A stretch of 64,000 nt of DNA from Actinomadura livida (GTDB lineage Bacteria > Actinomycetota > Actinomycetes > Streptosporangiales > Streptosporangiaceae). The notes under the pieces are model-generated. The model ran no database searches and was not told where the DNA came from. It saw nothing but the letters and a program-made list of their open reading frames with translations. Both the position numbers and the translations under genes were made by a program. Shown one piece after another: positions 18,906 to 26,753 of this stretch; positions within the stretch are counted from its first letter, which is position 1, and each line of letters begins with the position of its first letter. The DNA lies in assembly GCF_014648675.1 (NCBI RefSeq), contig NZ_BMRO01000016.1, positions 1 to 64,000 on the forward strand. Reading direction: 5' to 3'.

Positions 18906-18969
18906 CGTTGACTTGCGGCGTGTTGTTGTTATGGAGCGCTCCATAACAACAACACGCCGCAAGTCAACG
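18906..18969. repeat. Perfect 64-bp spacerless palindrome
   Basis: Every base from 18906 to 18937 pairs with 18969 down to 18938, with no mismatch and no spacer; the centre is AGCGCT and the tips are CGTTGAC/GTCAACG. It is more AT-rich than its surroundings (runs of GTTGTT). It lies between the sucD terminator and the DUF6350 start. It could extrude as a cruciform or form a 30-bp RNA hairpin, acting as a terminator, attenuator or mobile palindromic unit. Only the symmetry is certain. Confidence 0.97.
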
Positions 18970-18981
18970 GATCGGTGGGGG

Positions 18982-19025
18982 AAAGACGCGACGCCCGCCC
19001 CGGGCGGGGCGGGCGTCGCGTCTTT
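18982..19025. terminator. sucCD terminator
   Basis: AAAGACGCGACGCCCGCCCC (18982-19001) pairs perfectly with the complementary arm at 19006-19025 around loop GGGC: a 20-bp stem starting 8 nt after the sucD stop. It ends in a short T run on both strands. Confidence 0.92.
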
Positions 19026-19033
19026 CGGTTGCG

Positions 19034-19921
19034 TTAGAGGTTCCGCATGATCTCTCGCATTAGGACGGCGGTCTCGCTCGGGGTCTTGCCCACCCGGACG
19101 CCCACCTTCTCCAGCGCCTCCTTCTTCGCCTCCGCGGTGCCGGACGAACCGGACACGATGGCGCCGGCGTGGCCCATCGTCTTGCCCTCGGGGGCGGTGA
19201 ACCCGGCGACGTAGCCGACGACCGGCTTGGTCACGTGCTGCTCGATGTAGGCGGCGGCGCGCTCCTCGGCGTCCCCGCCGATCTCGCCGATCATGACGAT
19301 CGCGTCGGTGTCGGGGTCGTCCTGGAACGCCTGGAGGGCGTCGATGTGGGTCGTCCCGATGACGGGGTCGCCGCCGATGCCGACGCAGGTGGAGAAGCCG
19401 ACGTCGCGCAGCTCGTACATCATCTGGTAGGTCAGCGTGCCCGACTTGGACACCAGCCCGATGCGGCCGGGGGTGGTGATGTCGGCCGGGATGATGCCGG
19501 CGTTCGACTTGCCGGGCGAGGCGATCCCGGGGCAGTTCGGCCCGATGATCCGCGTCTTGCCGCCCTTCTTCTCGGCGTAGGCCCAGAAGTAGGCGGTGTC
19601 GTGGACGGGGATGCCCTCGGTGATGACGACGCAGAGGGGGATCTCGGCGTCGATCGCCTCGACGACGGCGTCCTTGGTGAACTTCGGCGGGACGAAGACG
19701 ACCGACACGTCCGCGCCGGTCTGCTCCATCGCCTCCTTGACGGTGCCGAGGACCGGGAGCGTGGTGCCGTCGAAGTCGACGGTCTGCCCGGCCTTGCGGG
19801 CGTTCACGCCGCCGACGACCTGCGCGCCGGAGGCGAGCATCCGGCGGCCGTGCTTGGTGCCCTCGGAGCCCGTGATGCCCTGGATGATGATCTTGCTGTT
19901 CTCGGTGAGCCAGATGGCCAT
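19034..19921 (-). CDS. sucD: Succinyl-CoA synthetase alpha subunit
   Basis: A protein of 295 aa, ADP/GDP-forming. The CoA-binding N-terminal domain is visible in IIIQGITGSEGTKHG and VNARKAGQTVDF. The phosphorylated active-site histidine is H251 in KTMGHAGAIVSG. It works as a heteromer with SucC in the TCA cycle, with substrate-level phosphorylation. The start is 3 nt after the sucC stop, so the two form a tight operon. Stop is TAA. Confidence 0.98.
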   Translation of the reverse strand: MAIWLTENSKIIIQGITGSEGTKHGRRMLASGAQVVGGVNARKAGQTVDFDGTTLPVLGTVKEAMEQTGADVSVVFVPPKFTKDAVVEAIDAEIPLCVVITEGIPVHDTAYFWAYAEKKGGKTRIIGPNCPGIASPGKSNAGIIPADITTPGRIGLVSKSGTLTYQMMYELRDVGFSTCVGIGGDPVIGTTHIDALQAFQDDPDTDAIVMIGEIGGDAEERAAAYIEQHVTKPVVGYVAGFTAPEGKTMGHAGAIVSGSSGTAEAKKEALEKVGVRVGKTPSETAVLMREIMRNL

Positions 19922-19924
19922 CGC

Positions 19925-21100
19925 TCATGCACCTGCCGCGAGTTCCGCGGCACGCCTGGCCGCGTCGTCCATGGTGTCGACCTGCTGTACGCCGTCCAGC
20001 GCCGCGTCGCTCAGGATCTTGCGCCCGAGGTCGGCGTTGTTGCCGTCCAGCCGGACGACGAGGGGGCGGTTGACGGCCTCGCCGCGCTCGGCGAGCAGCT
20101 GGTAGGCCGACACGATGCCGTTGGCGACGGCGTCGCACGCCGTGATGCCGCCGAAGACGTTCACGAACACCGACTTCACGTCGCCGTCCGACATGACGAT
20201 CTCCAGCCCGTTCGCCATCACCTCGGCGGACGCGCCGCCGCCGATGTCGAGGAAGTTCGCGGGCTTCTGGCCGCCGAACTCCTCACCGGCGTAGGCGACG
20301 ACGTCGAGGGTGGACATGACCAGCCCGGCGCCGTTGCCGATGATGCCGACGCTGCCGTCGAGCTTGACGTAGTTGAGGTCCTTGGCCTTGGCCGCCGCCT
20401 CCAGCGGGTCGGCCGCGCTCTTGTCCTCGTACTTGTCGTGCTCCTGGCGGAAGGCCGCGTTGTCGTCCAGCGTGACCTTGCCGTCGAGGGCCTTCACCTC
20501 GCCGGCGGAGGTGAGGATCATCGGGTTCACCTCGACGAGGGAGGCGTCCTCGTCGGTGAACACGGCCCAGAGCCGCTCGATGATCTCGGCGGCGCCGTCG
20601 AGGGCCTCCTCGGGCAGCCTGCCCTGCTCGGCGATCTCGCGGGCCTTCGCGCGGTCCACGCCGTCCAGCGGCGAGATCTGCACCATCGCCAGCCGGTCGT
20701 GCGGCACCTCCTCGATCTCCACGCCGCCCTCGACGGAGCAGATGGTGAGGAAGGTGCGGTTGGCGCGGTCGAGCAGGAAGGAGAAGTAGTACTCCTGCGC
20801 GATCGCGCTCCCCTCCTCGACCAGGACCTTGTGGACCGTGTGGCCCTTGATGTCCATGCCGAGGATCCGGCCGGCGAGCGCTTGCGCCTCGTCCGCCGAG
20901 TCGGCCAGCTTCACGCCGCCGGCCTTGCCGCGGCCTCCGGTCTTCACCTGGGCCTTGACCACGACCTTCGAGCTACCCGCGGCGAACAGCTCCTCCGCGA
21001 TGGCCCGGGCTTCCTCAGGGGTATGGGCCACCTTGCCGGTGGGCACCGGTACCCCGTACTCGGCGAAGAGTTCCTTCGCCTGATGTTCGAACAGGTCCAC
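19925..21100 (-). CDS. sucC: Succinyl-CoA synthetase beta subunit
   Basis: A protein of 391 aa. An ATP-grasp domain at the N-terminus (MDLFEHQAKELFAEYGVPVPTG; VVKAQVKTGGRGKAGGVKLA) is followed by a ligase/CoA domain (VSTLDVVAYAGEEFGG, FLDIGGGASAEVM, VFVNVFGGITACD). Start is GTG 21100. A possible -10 (TAGGCT on the minus strand, 21204-21199) lies about 100 bp upstream, without a clear -35. First gene of sucC-sucD. Confidence 0.97.
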   Translation of the reverse strand: MDLFEHQAKELFAEYGVPVPTGKVAHTPEEARAIAEELFAAGSSKVVVKAQVKTGGRGKAGGVKLADSADEAQALAGRILGMDIKGHTVHKVLVEEGSAIAQEYYFSFLLDRANRTFLTICSVEGGVEIEEVPHDRLAMVQISPLDGVDRAKAREIAEQGRLPEEALDGAAEIIERLWAVFTDEDASLVEVNPMILTSAGEVKALDGKVTLDDNAAFRQEHDKYEDKSAADPLEAAAKAKDLNYVKLDGSVGIIGNGAGLVMSTLDVVAYAGEEFGGQKPANFLDIGGGASAEVMANGLEIVMSDGDVKSVFVNVFGGITACDAVANGIVSAYQLLAERGEAVNRPLVVRLDGNNADLGRKILSDAALDGVQQVDTMDDAARRAAELAAGA

Positions 21101-21393
21101 GAGGCGTCCTTAAACGGATCGACAGCCGAATGACCACGCGAGTGGGGGTTACACGGGACTCCGTGCGGCCGGCACTCTGCGGTCCGCTCCGTCGATGCAG
21201 CCTAGTCAACCCGGCTTCGTGGTGATGCCGCCGGGTCCGTTTGTCCATGAGTGTCACCGAAACGAAGGTGTGCTCGTCCTCAGGGGCGGGCACGAGTGGC
21301 ACGTGAGGAGGATGAACCGGTTGACGTAGTTTGATGTACTTATTCGGGCTTCGGTGATCAACGAGGGCGGCGATAGCGGCAGGGGGCGGACAT

Positions 21394-22989
21394 ATGGCGA
21401 TGGCGGACGAACGGGACACCACCGTCGCGGCGCCCGTCTCCGCCGATGCCGTCTCCGGGGCGACGGCGGTCAAGACCGTCCCGCCGCGCGTCCCCACCGA
21501 GTCCGCCCCCGATTCGCCGCTGCGCCGGGTCCCGTCGGGCCGGCGGCCGGGACGGCACAGGGGACGCCACAAGGGGACGCGCACTTTCCGGCGCACCGGC
21601 GCGCTCCTCCTCGTCGCGGCCCTCATCGCCACCGGCGGCGCCACCGCGCCGGAGCGCACCGAGCCCGGCTGGGCGAGCCCCGGGCTGATCGGCGGGGGCG
21701 GCTGGCCGTTCACCGGCGTCCCGCTGCCGCCCGAGCAGGCGGACGGGGCGTCCTACCTCCCCGACAGCTCCGCCGTCCGGCTCCCGGACGGGCGGATCCG
21801 GCTCATCCCGTCCGGCGGCGAGCGGCCCGTGACCGTCGAGGCGGACGACCCGAGGGTCCGGCACGCGATCCACTCCGACAGCGCATGGCTGTCGCAGGGC
21901 ACCATCCCGACCGGCGGGCTCGACCCGGTCACCGGGACCGACCCCGGATACCGCGACATGTCGGCCCGCGCGCTGCTCGACCTGCGGCTCCTCACCCGCC
22001 CGAACGGCGCGTCGCTCGCGTCGTGGTACTCCAAGTGGCGGTACGCCTGGCCCCGCGACTCCGCGTTCGCCGTCGCCGCCTTCACCGTGACCGGGCACCC
22101 GGCCGAGGCCCGCCGCGTCCTCGGCTTCCTCTCCCGCGTGCAGAACGACGACGGCATGTGGGCCGCGCGCTACCACGCCAACGGGACGGCCGTGACCGAC
22201 GGCCGGGCGGCGCAGCTCGACTCGCTCGGCTGGGTCCTGTGGGCGACGTGGTTCCACCAGCAGCACCACCCGCCGGCGGACGGCGAGGTCCCCGACCTGT
22301 GGCCGATGGTCCGGCGCGCCGCCGACCACCTGGCGCTCTCCCTGGACGCCGAAGGGCTGCCGCCCGCCTCGTCCGACTACTGGGAGCGCGACCCCCGGCA
22401 CGAGCAGGACCCGCGGCGGCCCACGCTCGGCGTCGTCGGGCCGGTGCTGGCGGGCCTGCGGTCCGCCGCGGACCTCGCAGAGCGCCGCGGCGAGGGCGGG
22501 AAGGCCGCCGAGTGGCGGCGCGCGGCGCGGCGCCTCTCCGCCGCGGTAGACCGGCAGTTCGCCCCGTACGGCTACCCGCGCTCCCCCGTCCCCGGCGGGC
22601 TGATGGACACCTCGGTGACGTTCATCGCGCCGCCGTTCGCGGCCGCCGACCCCGCCGTGACCAGTGCGGTCATCGACGCGGCCCGCAAGCAGGCGCTGCC
22701 GAACGGCGGGGTGCTGCCGGGCGAGCGCTGGTCGGGCTCCCCCGACGTCGCCTGGACGCCGGAGGTCGCCATGTTCGGCCTCACGGCCGCCGCGTCGGGC
22801 CGGACCGGCGACGCGCTCAGCCGGCTCAGCTGGCTGTCGGCGCACCGGACCTCGCTGGGCGTCCTGCCGGAGAAGGTCGGCCCGGCCGGCCGCCCCGCCG
22901 GGCCCGCTCCGCTGGGCTGGACGGCGGCGCTCGTCCTGCTGAGCCTCTCCGCGCTGGAGGACCCGCTCCCCGTCCCACCCGCCGACTGA
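21394..22989 (+). CDS. Exported glycoside hydrolase family 15-like (glucoamylase-type) protein
   Basis: A protein of 531 aa. It has a long basic N-terminus (RRPGRHRGRHKGTRTFRRTG) then one hydrophobic stretch (ALLLVAALIATGGATA), so exported or anchored. The catalytic region is an (alpha/alpha)6-barrel pattern: WRYAWPRDSAFAV, QLDSLGWVLWATW, SDYWERD (candidate acid Glu), ATTWTPE-like AWTPEVAMFGL, and GVLPEKVG (candidate base Glu). It likely releases glucose from alpha-glucans or disaccharides. The promoter is probably in the AT-rich stretch 21318-21345. ATG 21394 with GGGGGCGGA upstream. Confidence 0.78.
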   Translation: MAMADERDTTVAAPVSADAVSGATAVKTVPPRVPTESAPDSPLRRVPSGRRPGRHRGRHKGTRTFRRTGALLLVAALIATGGATAPERTEPGWASPGLIGGGGWPFTGVPLPPEQADGASYLPDSSAVRLPDGRIRLIPSGGERPVTVEADDPRVRHAIHSDSAWLSQGTIPTGGLDPVTGTDPGYRDMSARALLDLRLLTRPNGASLASWYSKWRYAWPRDSAFAVAAFTVTGHPAEARRVLGFLSRVQNDDGMWAARYHANGTAVTDGRAAQLDSLGWVLWATWFHQQHHPPADGEVPDLWPMVRRAADHLALSLDAEGLPPASSDYWERDPRHEQDPRRPTLGVVGPVLAGLRSAADLAERRGEGGKAAEWRRAARRLSAAVDRQFAPYGYPRSPVPGGLMDTSVTFIAPPFAAADPAVTSAVIDAARKQALPNGGVLPGERWSGSPDVAWTPEVAMFGLTAAASGRTGDALSRLSWLSAHRTSLGVLPEKVGPAGRPAGPAPLGWTAALVLLSLSALEDPLPVPPAD

Positions 22990-23014
22990 CCCGCGCCCCC
23001 GGGCGGAAAACCCT

Positions 23015-23044
23015 TTGCCGCGGCGTTGGAGCCCTGCTTAGGCT
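23015..23044 (+). promoter_or_regulatory. Candidate sigma-A type promoter of the erm leader
   Basis: TTGCCG (23015-23020), an 18-bp spacer and TAGGCT (23039-23044), close to the actinomycete housekeeping pattern TTGAC(N)-17/18-TAG(G/A)(A/C)T. Transcription would start near 23051, giving a leader of about 310 nt before the methyltransferase. Confidence 0.5.
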
Positions 23045-23081
23045 GCGTCTGTCGATCGGTCCCGTCGTCTGGAGGCGCCCC

Positions 23082-23207
23082 ATGTGCGGAGCTGCGGCCT
23101 CCTGCTGCGCGGCGGTGACCCGCACCGGCCGTACCGGCCACCCGTACCCCGCGCCGTTCGCGGTGCGCCTGCGGCGTGGCCACGGTGCCCCGGCCGGCCG
23201 CCGCTGA
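23082..23207 (+). CDS. Possible leader peptide before erm
   Basis: A 41-codon reading frame starting MCGAAASCCAAVTRTG, with GGAGG 7 nt before the ATG, placed about 30 nt after a predicted transcription start and 157 nt before the Erm-type gene. Erm genes in many actinomycetes are controlled by translation of a short leader peptide. The residues past about 25 are Arg/Gly/Pro-rich and may be unselected. No homologue is known to me; the call rests on position and ribosome-binding site. Confidence 0.4.
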   Translation: MCGAAASCCAAVTRTGRTGHPYPAPFAVRLRRGHGAPAGRR

Positions 23208-23363
23208 TCCGCGTACCGACGCGCGCTCTCTTTTCTCCTTCTCTTTTCGCGTCCCGGCCGGGGCCCGAGCCGAGTCCGAACGTTCCGTTCGGGCAGGCGA
23301 CGGCCCTGCTCAGCGTGTGACGCGCGCCGCCGCCTGCCCGTCCCAGGGAAGGGACGCAGGCCC

Positions 23364-24128
23364 GTGGCCCGCACTCCGATCGACCGCGCCCGGCGCGAAC
23401 TGTCACAGAACCTCCTGTCCGCCCGCGCGGCCCGCCGTTTCGCCGCGCACGCCGGCGGCCGCCTCGTCTGGGAGGTCGGCGCCGGCCGCGGCGCCGTCAC
23501 CGCGGCGCTGGCTCCGCGCTGCCGCGAACTCGTCGCCTACGAACTCGACCCCCGCCATGCCGCCGCGCTCCGCGCCCGCTTCCGCGAGGCCGGCAACGTG
23601 CGCGTCGTCGCCGGGGACTTCCTCGCCGCCCGGCCGCCCGCCGCGCCGTTCGCGGTGGTGGGGAACGTGCCGTTCGCCCGCACCTCCGACATCGTCGGCT
23701 GGTGCCTGGCCGCACCGTCGCTGACCACCGCCACACTGATCACCCAATGGGAGTACGCCCGCAAGCGGACCGGTGACTACGGCCGCTGGACGCGGCGCAC
23801 GATCAGCACGTGGCCGGCGGTCGAGTGGCGGCTGCTCGGCCGGGTGCCGCGGACGGAGTTCCGGCCCGTCCCGCGCGTGGACGGCGGAGTGCTGCGGCTG
23901 ACCCGCCGCCCCGCTCCGCTGCTGCCCGCAGACCTCCTGGACGACTACGCGGCCATGGTCGACGCGGGCTTCGGCGGGAAGGGCGGCAGCCTGCACGCGT
24001 CCCTGCGCCCGTACGCGGCACGGCGCCGCCTGGACGCCGCGTTCCGCGAAGCCGCCCTCGAACGGACGGCGCTGGTCGGCGAGGTCACCCCCGAGCAGTG
24101 GCTGGCCCTGGCCCGCGTCCTGCTCTAG
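23364..24128 (+). CDS. Erm-type 23S rRNA adenine N6-methyltransferase
   Basis: A protein of 254 aa. RRELSQNLL at residues 10-18 is the Erm/KsgA start motif. SAM-binding GAGRG is at 39-43, acidic YELD at 59-62, GDFL at 84-87, and the catalytic NVPF at 101-104 (Erm type; KsgA usually has NLPY). The C-terminal helical domain is basic. Known relatives methylate A2058 of 23S rRNA and confer macrolide-lincosamide-streptogramin B resistance; here that is inference. Start is GTG 23364. The ~310-nt leader suggests attenuation control. Monocistronic; convergent with pcrA. Confidence 0.85.
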   Translation: MARTPIDRARRELSQNLLSARAARRFAAHAGGRLVWEVGAGRGAVTAALAPRCRELVAYELDPRHAAALRARFREAGNVRVVAGDFLAARPPAAPFAVVGNVPFARTSDIVGWCLAAPSLTTATLITQWEYARKRTGDYGRWTRRTISTWPAVEWRLLGRVPRTEFRPVPRVDGGVLRLTRRPAPLLPADLLDDYAAMVDAGFGGKGGSLHASLRPYAARRRLDAAFREAALERTALVGEVTPEQWLALARVLL

Positions 24129-24159
24129 GCGGCCCTCCGGCCGTCACCGCCGGGACATC

Positions 24160-24188
24160 GCGGCGGGCCGGATCCACCGGCCCGCCGC
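24160..24188. terminator. Bidirectional terminator between erm and pcrA
   Basis: GCGGCGGGCCGG (24160-24171), loop ATCCA, CCGGCCCGCCGC (24177-24188): a perfect 12-bp stem between two convergent stop codons (24128 and 24199). Confidence 0.85.
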
Positions 24189-24198
24189 GCCGTTCCGG

Positions 24199-26502
24199 TC
24201 AGAGCTTCTCGATGCTGGCGTAGCGGAGGACCAGCGTCCGCACGCCGTACTCGCCGCCGAAGTCGACGCTGGCCTTCTCGCCCTTGTCGTAGACGGAGAC
24301 GACCGTGCCGAGGCCGAACGCGTCGTGGGTGACCTTGTCGCCCGGGGACAGCGCCGGGACGGGACGGTTGCCCGCCGAGCGGACGCCCGGCCGCGCCGCC
24401 ATCTGCGACATCGCCGACCCGGTCGCCGCGGACGCCTCGCGCTCCCACTCGATGAGCGGCTTCGGCACCTCGCCGAGGAAGCGGGACGGCGGATTGACCT
24501 GCGGGGCGCCCCACGAGCTGCGCATCGTGGCGCGCGAGAGGTAGAGGCGCTGCCGGGCGCGGGTGATGCCGACGTAGGCGAGCCGCCGCTCCTCTTCGAG
24601 CTCCTTCGGGTTGCTCATGGCGCGCAGGTGCGGGAAGACGCCGTCCTCCATTCCGGTGAGGAACACGACGGGGAATTCGAGCCCCTTCGCGGTGTGCAGC
24701 GTCATGAGCGTGACGACCCCGTCGTCGGTCTCCTCGGGCTGCTCGCCCGGCGGGACGGGGGCGCCCTTGGCGCCGCCGGGGATGGAGTCGGCGTCGGCGA
24801 CCAGCGCCACCTGTTCGAGGAACTCGGGCAGGCGGCCCTCGGCGGGCTCGCCGTCGAGCCGCTCCTCGAACTCGCGGGCGACGGCCTCCAGCTCGTACAG
24901 GTTCTCGACGCGGGTCTCGTCCTGGGGGTCCTTGGACGCCTGGAGCTCGGCGAGGTAGCCGCTGGCCTTCAGCACCTCGCCGACCAGGTCGGCGGGGGTG
25001 AGCGTCTCGGCGGCGGCGCCCAGCTCGTCCAGCAGGGCGACGAAGTCGCGGACGGCCTTGGTCGAGCGGGTCGCCATGCCGGGGACGTCCTCGGGCACCC
25101 GGAGCGCCTGCCAGAACGAGATGCGCTCGCGGGACGCGTACGCCTCGACGCACGCCTCGGCGCGGTCGCCGATGCCGCGCTTCGGGACGTTCAGGATGCG
25201 GCGCAGGGAGACGGTGTCCTCGGGGTTGGCGAGGCAGCGCAGGTACGCGAGCAGGTCGCGGATCTCCTTGCGCTCGTAGAAGCGGACGCCGCCGACGACC
25301 TTGTAGGGCAGGCCGACGCGGATGAACACCTCTTCGAAGACGCGGGACTGTGCGTTGGTGCGGTAGAAGACGGCGACGTCGCCGGGGCGGGCCTCGTCCT
25401 CGTCGGTGAGCCGGTCGACCTCGCGGGCGACGAACGCGGCCTCGTCGTGCTCGTTGTCGGCCACATAGCCGGTGATCTTGTGGCCCTCGCCCTGGTCGGA
25501 CCAGAGCTTCTTCGGCTTGCGGTCGGCGTTGCGCTCGATGACCGCGTTGGCCGCCGACAGGATCGTCTGCGTGGAGCGGTAGTTCTGCTCCAGCAGGATC
25601 GTGGTGGCGTCCGGGTAGTCGCGCTCGAACTCCAGGATGTTGCGGATCGTCGCGCCGCGGAACGCGTAGATCGACTGGTCGGCGTCCCCGACGACGCACA
25701 GCTCGGCCGCGCCGACCCCTTCGACGTGCTCCTCCTGGGGGGACGACCCCCCAGACCCCCCGGGAACCGCGATGGGCGCCGTCAGCTCCCTGACCAGCTC
25801 GTACTGCGCGTGGTTGGTGTCCTGGTACTCGTCCACGAGGACGTGCCGGAACCGGCGCCGGTAGTGCTCGGCGGCCTCCGGGAACACCTGCAGCAGGTTG
25901 ACCGTCATCATGATCAGGTCGTCGAAGTCCATGGCGCCGGCCTGCTGGAGCCGCGCCTGGTACATCTCGTACGCCTCGGCGAGCGTCTGCTCCATGTGGG
26001 TGGACGCCCGGTCCTTGAACGTCTCGTAGTCGATCAGCTCGTTCTTCAGGTTGGACACCTGGGCGCTGAACGACTTCGGCGGGTAGCGCTTGGGATCGAG
26101 GTCGAGCTCGCGGCACACGAGCGCCATGAGCCGGTTCGCGTCGGCCTGGTCGTAGATCGAGAAGCTCGTGGGGAAGCCGAGCCGCTTGGCCTCGCGGCGC
26201 AGGATCCGGACGCACGCGGAGTGGAACGTCATCACCCACATGGCGCGCGAGCGGGGCCCGACGAGCGCGTCGACGCGCTCCTTCATCTCGGCCGCGGCCT
26301 TGTTGGTGAACGTGATCGCCAGGATCTGGCCGGGGTGCACATCCCGCTCGCCCAGCAGGTGGGCGACGCGGTGGGTGAGGACCCGGGTCTTGCCCGATCC
26401 GGCGCCCGCGACGATCAGCAGCGGGCCGCCGGAGTGCACGACGGCGGCGCGCTGCTGCTCATTGAGGCCGTCGAGCAGGGGGTGTGCTTCGGTCTTCGAC
26501 AT
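24199..26502 (-). CDS. pcrA: ATP-dependent DNA helicase PcrA/UvrD
   Basis: A protein of 767 aa, an SF1A 3'-5' helicase for repair and replication restart. Motifs: Q motif LNEQQRAAVVHSGGP, Walker A VAGAGSGKTRVL, motif Ia FTNKAAAEM, motif II VLVDEYQDTN, motif III VVGDADQSIYAFRGA, IV LEQNYRST, V MTLHTAKGLEFPVVF, VI RLAYVGITRARQRLY. The C-terminal Tudor-like end (KVTHDAFGLGTVVSV) is present. Between EYQDTNHAQYELVRELTAP and ELCVVGDADQS there is an insertion of about 20 residues encoded by a G/C-rich inverted repeat. ATG 26502. Confidence 0.96.
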   Translation of the reverse strand: MSKTEAHPLLDGLNEQQRAAVVHSGGPLLIVAGAGSGKTRVLTHRVAHLLGERDVHPGQILAITFTNKAAAEMKERVDALVGPRSRAMWVMTFHSACVRILRREAKRLGFPTSFSIYDQADANRLMALVCRELDLDPKRYPPKSFSAQVSNLKNELIDYETFKDRASTHMEQTLAEAYEMYQARLQQAGAMDFDDLIMMTVNLLQVFPEAAEHYRRRFRHVLVDEYQDTNHAQYELVRELTAPIAVPGGSGGSSPQEEHVEGVGAAELCVVGDADQSIYAFRGATIRNILEFERDYPDATTILLEQNYRSTQTILSAANAVIERNADRKPKKLWSDQGEGHKITGYVADNEHDEAAFVAREVDRLTDEDEARPGDVAVFYRTNAQSRVFEEVFIRVGLPYKVVGGVRFYERKEIRDLLAYLRCLANPEDTVSLRRILNVPKRGIGDRAEACVEAYASRERISFWQALRVPEDVPGMATRSTKAVRDFVALLDELGAAAETLTPADLVGEVLKASGYLAELQASKDPQDETRVENLYELEAVAREFEERLDGEPAEGRLPEFLEQVALVADADSIPGGAKGAPVPPGEQPEETDDGVVTLMTLHTAKGLEFPVVFLTGMEDGVFPHLRAMSNPKELEEERRLAYVGITRARQRLYLSRATMRSSWGAPQVNPPSRFLGEVPKPLIEWEREASAATGSAMSQMAARPGVRSAGNRPVPALSPGDKVTHDAFGLGTVVSVYDKGEKASVDFGGEYGVRTLVLRYASIEKL
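25735..25768. repeat. G/C-rich inverted repeat inside pcrA
   Basis: CTGGGGGGACGACCCCCCAG (25735-25754) folds perfectly on itself and is followed by ACCCCCCGGGAACC. It is in frame, encoding the Gly/Ser/Pro stretch PGGSGGSSPQ between helicase motifs II and III. Nearly the same 31-base string recurs at 34609-34639, and a diverged form at 56485-56509. Confidence 0.85.
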
Positions 26503-26753
26503 CACGTGCGAGTCTACGGCGCCGCGGCGACGTTTTCGGCGCGTCCCGCCCGGCCCGGCGGGCCGCGGCGCGTTCCGGGCGGGCGGCGGACGGCAGCATG
26601 TGGCCAGACGCCATCCCCATCGGACCATCCCGCTTGACTGGATCTCCTGACCGGCGGAGCGTTTCCACTGGAAGGACGGGCTCTCCCCGCGTGCCCGGTC
26701 AGCAGGAGCGCAGGGGTCATCCGGACCCGCGCCCGTCAGGGGAGGTGGCGTCG

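Noticed and set aside
18906..18969. A pair of outward promoters in the palindrome, because TTGACT stands at both tips
   Set aside because: No -10 hexamer lies at a 16-19 bp distance from either TTGACT, so the hexamers are best explained by the symmetry itself.
23364..24128. KsgA (16S rRNA dimethyltransferase) as an alternative name for the Erm-type gene
   Set aside because: The catalytic motif is NVPF rather than NLPY, there is no ispE or rnmV neighbour, and the RRELSQNLL start is Erm-like. The alternative is not fully excluded.
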